This document shows, piece after piece, positions 1 to 4,504 of a stretch of DNA of 6,402 bases. The notes under the pieces were generated by a model. The model was not told the DNA's origin, did no database searches, and was given only the letters and a program-made list of their open reading frames with translations. Source of the DNA: Prolixibacteraceae bacterium (GTDB lineage: Bacteria; Bacteroidota; Bacteroidia; Bacteroidales; Prolixibacteraceae). The stretch is from NCBI GenBank assembly GCA_016930735.1, contig JAFGGF010000317.1, positions 1-6,402 on the forward strand, in the 5' to 3' direction. The translations under genes were made by a program, and so were the position numbers. The stretch's first letter is position 1, and each line of letters begins with the position of its first letter.

Positions 1-50
1 AGCCAGTTCTTTTTCTTATATAAGGTACGTAAGTATGAAATAAACTTACA

Positions 51-184
51 TCCTTCGACAAGCTCAGGATGACTGCCCTCACTAACATTTGAACTCATTT
101 CGCGTTGAACCTGTCCCTGTCTGCAGACTGGCAGGGAACTATGGTATCCAATTTGAATTGATGCTTTTGTTGGCTCAGGATGAC
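51..184. repeat. Degenerate intergenic repeat with two CTCAGGATGAC copies
   Basis: A 12-base string, GCTCAGGATGAC, occurs at 62-73 and again at 173-184, 111 bases apart. The first copy is preceded by CCTTCGACAA (52-61), giving the longer form that recurs in intergenic DNA of many bacterial genomes. The second copy has lost most of that left half. Between them, 115-121 and 130-136 form a 7-bp hairpin (CCCTGTC / GGCAGGG, one G-T pair) with an 8-base loop. No ORF with coding character is seen here. The likely reading is a remnant of a dispersed non-coding repeat. The identity of the repeat is from memory and was not searched. Confidence 0.45.
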
Positions 185-211
185 AAATAAATAGAAATCA
201 TTCAAAAAAAT

Positions 212-238
212 TGTAACCATTTTTTTTCTAAACAGTCT
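212..238 (+). promoter_or_regulatory. Candidate ECF-type promoter of the sigma operon
   Basis: TGTAACC (212-218) followed by an AT-rich spacer with an eight-T run, then GTCT (235-238), with 16 bases between the two elements. ECF sigma promoters typically have an AAC-containing -35 element and a -10 element containing GTC at about this spacing. The site would place transcription start roughly 20-25 bases before the GTG start at 269. It suggests, but does not prove, autoregulation of the operon by its own sigma factor. Confidence 0.45.
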
Positions 239-268
239 GTGTTGTAAATTGAGGAAAAAATCAGGCCA

Positions 269-805
269 GTGATCACGGATAATGAGCTCATGCAAAAAAT
301 AGCTGCCGGCGATACCGATCAGATCGGGACGCTGTATGAACGCTATTATAAAATGCTTTTTGGTTACTTTTTTAAATTGACCAAAAATCAGGAAATGAGC
401 GAAGACCTGGTAAACGATGTGTTCTTAAAAATTCTGCATTCAAAAAACAAGTACCGCGGAGAAGGAATTTTCAGGGTGTGGATGTTCCGTATCGCCCACA
501 ACATTTTTGTGGATACTTACAACCGCAATAAAAAGCTGGTAGTAAAAGAAATTTCTGTAATGAAAGAAGAAACAACAGAAGATTCTTTCCGGTTTATTGA
601 ACAAAAGGAAAATGAAAGTATGATTCACCGGGCACTGTTAAAACTGAATGAAAAAGACAGAGAGGTTATTGTAATGAGTAAGCTGGATGAATTAAAATAC
701 AGGGAAGTTGCGGAAATCCTGAATTGTTCGGAAGAAGCAGTAAAAGTAAGGACTTTCAGGGCTTTGAAGAATTTAAAAGACATATTGCAAAGGATGCAAA
801 ATTAA
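269..805 (+). CDS. ECF-family RNA polymerase sigma factor (sigma-70 family)
   Basis: A 178-residue protein with the two-domain layout and length usual for extracytoplasmic-function sigma factors; it would direct RNA polymerase to a small set of promoters. Region 2 spans about residues 22-86 and includes EDLVNDVFLKIL (45-56) and the promoter-melting/-10 segment FRVWMFRIAHNIFVDTYNR (68-86). Region 4 spans about 118-172, with LNEKDREVIVM and the helix-turn-helix YREVAEILNCSEEAVKVRTFRAL for -35 recognition. The start is GTG at 269, because ITDNELMQKIAAGD is the usual ECF N-terminus. The ATG at 290 would remove part of it, and an in-frame TAA at 245 rules out a much longer form. GAGG at 251-254 is a weak, rather distant ribosome site. 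Five bases separate its stop from the next gene, a putative anti-sigma factor, so the two are probably co-transcribed. The ECF subgroup and regulon cannot be told from sequence alone. Confidence 0.95.
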   Translation: MITDNELMQKIAAGDTDQIGTLYERYYKMLFGYFFKLTKNQEMSEDLVNDVFLKILHSKNKYRGEGIFRVWMFRIAHNIFVDTYNRNKKLVVKEISVMKEETTEDSFRFIEQKENESMIHRALLKLNEKDREVIVMSKLDELKYREVAEILNCSEEAVKVRTFRALKNLKDILQRMQN

Positions 806-810
806 TAACA

Positions 811-1560
811 ATGAATAAAAAGAAGGATCATAACAAGTTTGACGGATTAATTGAAAACCAATCGTTTTCAGAAAAAGAAAAAGCTGAAATGCGCGAGTTA
901 TTCCACCGTTTGGATGAGGTTGAAGTTCCTGAACCTTCAGAAGCTATGAAAGCCGGCTTTTATGAAAAGCTGGAAGAATATAAACTTAAAAATTCTGTTC
1001 GCCGGGGAATCAGATTTAAATGGCCTGAACTTTCCGAAATATTTTCATTACGATCCTTTTTACTACGTCCGGCTTTTGCAGTGATCATTTTCCTTATCGG
1101 GATCATTGGTGGAATGCTGATCAACAACAACAGGCAGGCAAACAAACAACTTGTTGCTGAATTACAGAACTCGCAGAAAAATCTGATGTTGACTTTGCTT
1201 GAACAGCCTTCGGTAACTCAACGACTAAAAGCCGTCAACCTGACCAATGAGTTAAAAAATCCGGATGAAATGGTGATAAACGCACTGTTTACTACGCTGA
1301 ATAACGACGAAAATGCCAATGTGAGGCTTGCTGCACTGGAAACACTTTTCAGGTATGCCACCCAGCCGGAAGTGAGGCAGGGATTAATCGAATCCATTTC
1401 TTTTCAGGATTCACCGCTGGTATTGGTAACTCTTTCGAAAGCCATGGTTTTGTTGCAGGAGAAAAACTCAGTAAATAAACTGAAAGAACTGCTTGATAAT
1501 AAAAACCTGGATGGAAATGTTAAAGCCCAAATCAATGAAAACATACAAAAACTGATTTAA
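811..1560 (+). CDS. Membrane-anchored HEAT-repeat-like protein, putative anti-sigma factor
   Basis: A 249-residue protein with three parts. A charged N-terminal cytoplasmic segment (1-86) contains VPEPSEAMKAGFYEKLEEYK (39-58), a motif I associate with Bacteroidota proteins encoded next to ECF sigma genes. One transmembrane helix follows at about 87-104 (PAFAVIIFLIGIIGGMLI). After a Gln/Asn-rich linker (105-130), the outer part (about 131-249) is all-helical and HEAT-like, with DENANVRLAALETLF near 166-180. Position directly after the sigma gene and the cytoplasm-membrane-periplasm layout suggest it binds and restrains the sigma factor and senses a signal with its outer domain. It lacks the HxxxCxxC zinc motif of classical ZAS anti-sigma factors, so the binding mode would differ. 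I chose ATG 811; a TTG at 724 in the same frame would overlap the sigma gene by 82 bases and adds residues that look like out-of-frame sigma sequence. Membrane and HEAT assignments are strong; the anti-sigma role is inferred. Confidence 0.85.
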   Translation: MNKKKDHNKFDGLIENQSFSEKEKAEMRELFHRLDEVEVPEPSEAMKAGFYEKLEEYKLKNSVRRGIRFKWPELSEIFSLRSFLLRPAFAVIIFLIGIIGGMLINNNRQANKQLVAELQNSQKNLMLTLLEQPSVTQRLKAVNLTNELKNPDEMVINALFTTLNNDENANVRLAALETLFRYATQPEVRQGLIESISFQDSPLVLVTLSKAMVLLQEKNSVNKLKELLDNKNLDGNVKAQINENIQKLI

Positions 1561-1568
1561 AAAAAGCC

Positions 1569-2411
1569 ATGAAAAAACTTATATTGATAATCATTGTATT
1601 TGTTGCCTCAACTGCAGCATATGCCCAACATCACGAAGAAACCATAAAAAAGGAAATTGAATTTCCCCAAAGTGCTGAAGCAGTTATAATCATCGAAAAC
1701 ATTTTCGGAGATATTGAGATTGAAGGATATTCAGGAGACAAGGTAGTCCTTTCAATTGAAAATGAATTTAATGCAGACACAAAAGCAGAGCTTGAAGAAG
1801 CCATGAAAAAAGTTTATCTGGCTTTTGAAACCAGGAAAGATACGGTTGATATATTTCTGGATGGAATTTGCGGTTGCCATCGGGAAAAACAAAGGAACTA
1901 CAACTGGAACCAGTGTGATTTTGAATTCCGGTACGATTTTAAGGTAAAAGTTCCTGTTCGTGCAAATATTAATGTTTCCACCGTAAACAACGGAAAAGTG
2001 GAGGTTGAAAATATTTCCGGGGAAGTAGTAGCCAGAAATGTTAACGGTGGAATTACTGTAACCGGAATTTCAGGCCCGGCTGATATTCACACCATCAATG
2101 GAGATGTGGAAGTAAGGTATGCCAAAAATCCTTCTGAAAAATCATCGTATTATTCACTAAACGGAGACGTTAACGTTTATTACAGCCCCAACCTTTCAGC
2201 CGACATGCGTTTTAAAAGCTTCCAGGGCGATATGTTTACCAATTTTGATGTTGCAGAATGGCTGGCTCCGGTATTAAAATCAACCAATACAAAAAACAAA
2301 AACGGTACCAGTTACCGGATCGAAAACAAAACGGCTGTCAGGATTGGCAAGGGCGGTGTCATACTCAACTTTGAAACCTTTAACGGCAATGTTTATGTAA
2401 GGAAAATTTAG
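1569..2411 (+). CDS. Exported DUF4097-family beta-strand-repeat protein (first paralog)
   Basis: A 280-residue protein with a clear Sec signal peptide: MKK, a hydrophobic stretch, and a likely cut near AYA-Q at residues 19-20. It has no lipobox. The rest is rich in short beta strands ending in G-D/N-V/I turns, typical of DUF4097 putative adhesin-like proteins that fold as a stacked beta array. The repeat core, about 127-221, has successive units: NNGKVEVENISG, NVNGGITVTGISG, TINGDVEVRY, SLNGDVNVYY and SFQGDMFTNFD. The C-terminus repeats the theme in ETFNGNVYVRKI. An insertion between the N-terminal strands and the repeat core carries three cysteines (C101, C103, C116) in an Asn/Arg-rich loop, possibly for a disulfide or metal. 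The gene starts 8 bases after the HEAT gene, so it is co-transcribed. Biochemical function is unknown. DUF4097 proteins also occur beside envelope-stress regulators elsewhere (LiaG in Bacillus), consistent with an envelope role. Confidence 0.9.
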   Translation: MKKLILIIIVFVASTAAYAQHHEETIKKEIEFPQSAEAVIIIENIFGDIEIEGYSGDKVVLSIENEFNADTKAELEEAMKKVYLAFETRKDTVDIFLDGICGCHREKQRNYNWNQCDFEFRYDFKVKVPVRANINVSTVNNGKVEVENISGEVVARNVNGGITVTGISGPADIHTINGDVEVRYAKNPSEKSSYYSLNGDVNVYYSPNLSADMRFKSFQGDMFTNFDVAEWLAPVLKSTNTKNKNGTSYRIENKTAVRIGKGGVILNFETFNGNVYVRKI

Positions 2412-2490
2412 TTGAAAGTTGGAAGCAAGGAGTGTGAGGCCAGAAGTATCCTTAACTCCGGACTTTAATCAGGTATATAAAAAGATAAAA
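2412..2490. other. Intergenic spacer within the operon, possibly repeat-derived
   Basis: The first 45-55 bases after the first DUF4097 stop (GTTGAAAGTTGGAAGC, then a G-rich piece and CTCCGGACTT) differ in composition from the surrounding AT-rich leaders. They resemble the degenerate GGAAG-type intergenic repeats common in some Bacteroidota. The frame upstream of the second paralog stays open back to a TTG at 2419, but the resulting residues look non-coding and would bury the signal peptide. No hairpin strong enough to act as a terminator is seen, so transcription likely continues into the next gene. Confidence 0.3.
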
Positions 2491-2526
2491 ATGAAATTAT
2501 TTATTAATAATCTAAAAACGAATAAG

Positions 2527-3330
2527 ATGAGATCAATTATCGGAACAGGGATTATAATGCTGTTTGTATTTACAGCAGGAATGCTGGCTGCTCAGACCAG
2601 TCAGGAATTGGTGGTGCCTTTATCCAAACCGGGTGAAAAAGGTACGCTGGAAGTTAATATTATGTATGGATCGATCAAAGTTGTCGGGACTTCAGTTAAA
2701 GATGTGGTAATCAATATTACTACTGAACAAAAGAAAGTGGAAGAACAAAGCAAAAACGGTTTAAAACGGATACCAAATAATTCATTTGGATTAACAGCCG
2801 AAGAAGAAGACAACCATGTTACAGTCCATACCGATTTAAGCAATAAAAATGTAATGCTTGAAATCCAGGTGCCAAAAAATTTCAACTTGAACCTGGGAGC
2901 TTTAAATGATGGTAAAATAGTGGTTGAAAATGTAAATGGGGAATTGGAGGTCCATCATGTTAACGGAGGGATTACTTTAACCGATGTTTCAGGTTCTGCT
3001 GTAGTTAATACTACCAACGGAGATGTAAAAGTTAATTTCCTGAGCATTACTCCTGATACGCCAATGGCTTTCACCACTTTCAACGGCGATGTGGATGTTA
3101 CCTTTCCTGCCAGTCTGAAAGCTTCCGTAAAAATGCAATCAAACATGGGAGAAATATTTACAGACTTTGACATGGCTATGAAAAAAAGTTCTCCAAAAAC
3201 CGATAAAAATCCTGAAAAAGGAGTTTATAAAGTTTCAATTGAAGAATGGATGTATGGTGATATTAATGGCGGTGGCCCGGAAATGACATTTAAAAACTTC
3301 CAGGGTGATATTATAATTCGCAGTAAATAA
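2527..3330 (+). CDS. Exported DUF4097-family beta-strand-repeat protein (second paralog)
   Basis: A 267-residue exported protein. The signal peptide MRSIIGTGIIMLFVFTAGMLAAQ has a likely cut after A21 or A22. The mature part begins with strand pairs (LEVNIMYGSIKVVGTS), followed by a repeat core at about 127-224: NDGKIVVENVNG, HVNGGITLTDVSG, TTNGDVKVNF, TFNGDVDVTF and NMGEIFTDFD. It ends in NFQGDIIIRSK. These units align one for one with the preceding gene, so the two arose by tandem duplication. This copy lacks the three-cysteine insertion and has instead a charged EEQSKNGLKR / EEEDNH stretch at about 72-96. I chose ATG 2527 because it gives a standard signal peptide and follows a typical TAAAAA leader. 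ATG 2491 in the same frame would add 12 residues and cannot be excluded. It is the last gene before the terminator at 3347. Probable location is the periplasm or outer membrane surface; molecular function is unknown. Confidence 0.88.
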   Translation: MRSIIGTGIIMLFVFTAGMLAAQTSQELVVPLSKPGEKGTLEVNIMYGSIKVVGTSVKDVVINITTEQKKVEEQSKNGLKRIPNNSFGLTAEEEDNHVTVHTDLSNKNVMLEIQVPKNFNLNLGALNDGKIVVENVNGELEVHHVNGGITLTDVSGSAVVNTTNGDVKVNFLSITPDTPMAFTTFNGDVDVTFPASLKASVKMQSNMGEIFTDFDMAMKKSSPKTDKNPEKGVYKVSIEEWMYGDINGGGPEMTFKNFQGDIIIRSK

Positions 3331-3346
3331 ACTAATTAGTAAATCA

Positions 3347-3387
3347 GTAATCACTCCACTTTAGTTGGGGTGATTACTTTTACTTTC
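3347..3387 (+). terminator. Rho-independent terminator of the sigma operon
   Basis: A 12-bp stem, 3347-3358 (GTAATCACTCCA) with 3366-3377 (TGGGGTGATTAC), contains one T-G pair and closes a 7-base loop (CTTTAGT). It is followed by TTTTACTTTC. It begins 16 bases after the stop codon of the second DUF4097 gene and fits an intrinsic terminator closing the four-gene operon. Confidence 0.85.
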
Positions 3388-3402
3388 TATTGTTAATCCT
3401 TT

Positions 3403-3429
3403 TGTAACATTTTTTTAATTCACATCGGG
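3403..3429 (+). promoter_or_regulatory. Candidate ECF-like promoter upstream of the 3502 gene
   Basis: TGTAACA (3403-3409) followed immediately by a seven-T run closely matches the -35 side of the site at 212. After the same 16-base spacer comes CGGG (3426-3429) rather than GTCT, so the -10 side agrees poorly. The site lies downstream of the operon terminator and would give a leader of about 65 bases. It may be a second target of the same sigma factor or of another ECF sigma; the match is only half convincing. Confidence 0.3.
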
Positions 3430-3501
3430 TTGTGAATAACATTAGGGGCGAACAGGCATAATTCTTTGTTTCGATTCTTAAATTCGCATAAAAACAAGAT
3501 T

Positions 3502-4239
3502 ATGCCATACCGTAGATTACCTACTACCGACCAGGCCCGAAGAAGAGCAATGAAACAAGCCCTTGAAATGGGAAATAATACCAATCCTGAAAAACTTGCC
3601 TTTTCCCAAAAAACTTTTGAAAAATTACAATCATTCAGTACTGCATTTGAAAATGCTATTATTAACTATAAATCGAGCCTCGATTTTCAGGTTTTAAAAA
3701 ACAAAGACTACAGCGAAATTGTACGAAAAGCCCGTTTATATATCTCACATTTTATACAGGTAATGAACCTTGCAATAGCACGGGAAGAATTACAGCCAAA
3801 AGACAGGGAATATTACGGACTCGGAATCGATGATAACAACGTCCCGCCCTTAAACCTTGAGTCGGAAATAGCAAACTGGGGCACAAATATTATAGAAGGC
3901 GAACAGAAACGTATGAGCAAAGGAGGCAATCCAATTTACAGCCCTTCCATAGCCCTTGTGAAAGTTCATTTTTCTGCATTCCAGGAAGCTTACCACACAC
4001 AGAAAACCCTACAGGCAAATACAATCAGGGCTCTTGAAAAAGTTGCGGAAATGCGTGAAAGTGCCGACTATCTGATACGTGACCTTTGGAATGAAATTGA
4101 ATTAAAATATCAATACCTTTCACCGAAACACAAACGGCAAAAAGCAAAAGATTACGGGCTGGTTTATATTTACCGGCGAAATGAACTGAAAAAAGCCAAT
4201 CCGGAAGAATTACAGACCGACCTCATTTTTGAAATGTAG
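3502..4239 (+). CDS. Conserved hypothetical protein with MPYRRLP N-terminus
   Basis: A 245-residue soluble protein with no signal peptide or membrane segment. I recognise it as a Bacteroidota-specific conserved hypothetical family, marked by the N-terminal MPYRRLPxTDxARxRAMK signature, an AFSQKT motif (33-38), KARLYISHFIQVMNLAIAR (76-94), a GGNPI turn (131-135) and a C-terminal KAKDYGLVYIYRRNE (214-228). It is predicted to be almost entirely alpha-helical, probably two related helical halves (about 30-110 and 140-210). It has several conserved-looking basic residues, but no catalytic motif that I can name. ATG 3502 is chosen because it gives the family N-terminus; a TTG 36 bases upstream adds only leader-like residues. 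The gene stands alone between the operon terminator and a 265-base gap. Function is unknown; its promoter shares a -35-like element with the sigma operon. Confidence 0.85.
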   Translation: MPYRRLPTTDQARRRAMKQALEMGNNTNPEKLAFSQKTFEKLQSFSTAFENAIINYKSSLDFQVLKNKDYSEIVRKARLYISHFIQVMNLAIAREELQPKDREYYGLGIDDNNVPPLNLESEIANWGTNIIEGEQKRMSKGGNPIYSPSIALVKVHFSAFQEAYHTQKTLQANTIRALEKVAEMRESADYLIRDLWNEIELKYQYLSPKHKRQKAKDYGLVYIYRRNELKKANPEELQTDLIFEM

Positions 4240-4504
4240 AAATACTGAGCTCCGACTGATAAGAACTGAATTCAGCCCAAATACATTATTAATTTTCACA
4301 ATCTGAATTTCTTTTATCCGAAGAAAAATTATATTATTATTTTTATAAGATGAAACCAACTAAAACAAGCTGTCAAAAAACCAACTTTATGAAAAGATAC
4401 GGAATTGTACTCCTGCAATCCATTTCCCTTAAATTTTTATTGCATTTTTTACGATGCATAAAAAATTTACGACCTTACGAAAAATCAAATCAAATATATA
4501 AAAG
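4240..4504. other. Intergenic region upstream of the GH31 gene
   Basis: This AT-rich gap holds the palindrome CTGAATTCAG (4266-4275), a weak TTTCTT/AAGAAA hairpin (4308-4326), a long imperfect inverted repeat at 4431-4468, and a 52-codon ORF (4350-4508). That ORF's TGA overlaps the GH31 start as ATGA. The ORF would read MKPTKTSCQKTNFMKRYGIV at its N-terminus, then a moderately hydrophobic stretch and a basic tail. It has no recognised family and may be chance in AT-rich DNA or a leader ORF. No convincing terminator for the preceding gene and no consensus TAnnTTTG promoter could be pointed out. Confidence 0.4.
4431..4468. repeat. Imperfect inverted repeat before the GH31 gene
   Basis: Two 15-base arms, 4431-4445 (AAATTTTTATTGCAT) and 4454-4468 (ATGCATAAAAAATTT), match at 13 of 15 positions around an 8-base centre. 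It ends 36 bases before the GH31 start. It could be an operator for a dimeric sugar-responsive regulator or a hairpin in the mRNA leader. It lacks a following T-tract, so it is unlikely to be a + strand terminator. Confidence 0.5.

Noticed and set aside
29..49. GTAAGT/ACTTAC hairpin near the window start
   Set aside because: It has only a 6-bp stem with a 9-base loop and no T-tract, too weak to call a terminator of an unseen upstream gene.
95..295. Minus-strand ORF of 66 codons in the upstream gap
   Set aside because: It spans the repeat, the T-tract promoter region and the sigma start, and its composition is simply the complement of AT-rich DNA.
724..810. N-terminal extension of the HEAT protein from a TTG, overlapping the sigma gene
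   Set aside because: The added 29 residues are an out-of-frame reading of sigma region 4; ATG 811, five bases after the sigma stop, is the natural start.
2419..2526. Longer forms of the second DUF4097 protein from TTG 2419 or ATG 2491
   Set aside because: The TTG form buries the signal peptide behind non-coding-like residues. The ATG 2491 form is possible but lengthens the n-region unnecessarily, so it is noted only as an alternative.
2601..3173. Minus-strand ORFs inside the second DUF4097 gene
   Set aside because: They are shadows of a well-supported coding sequence on the + strand.
3466..3501. TTG start for the MPYRRLP protein
   Set aside because: The family N-terminus begins at ATG 3502 and the preceding 12 codons look like leader DNA.
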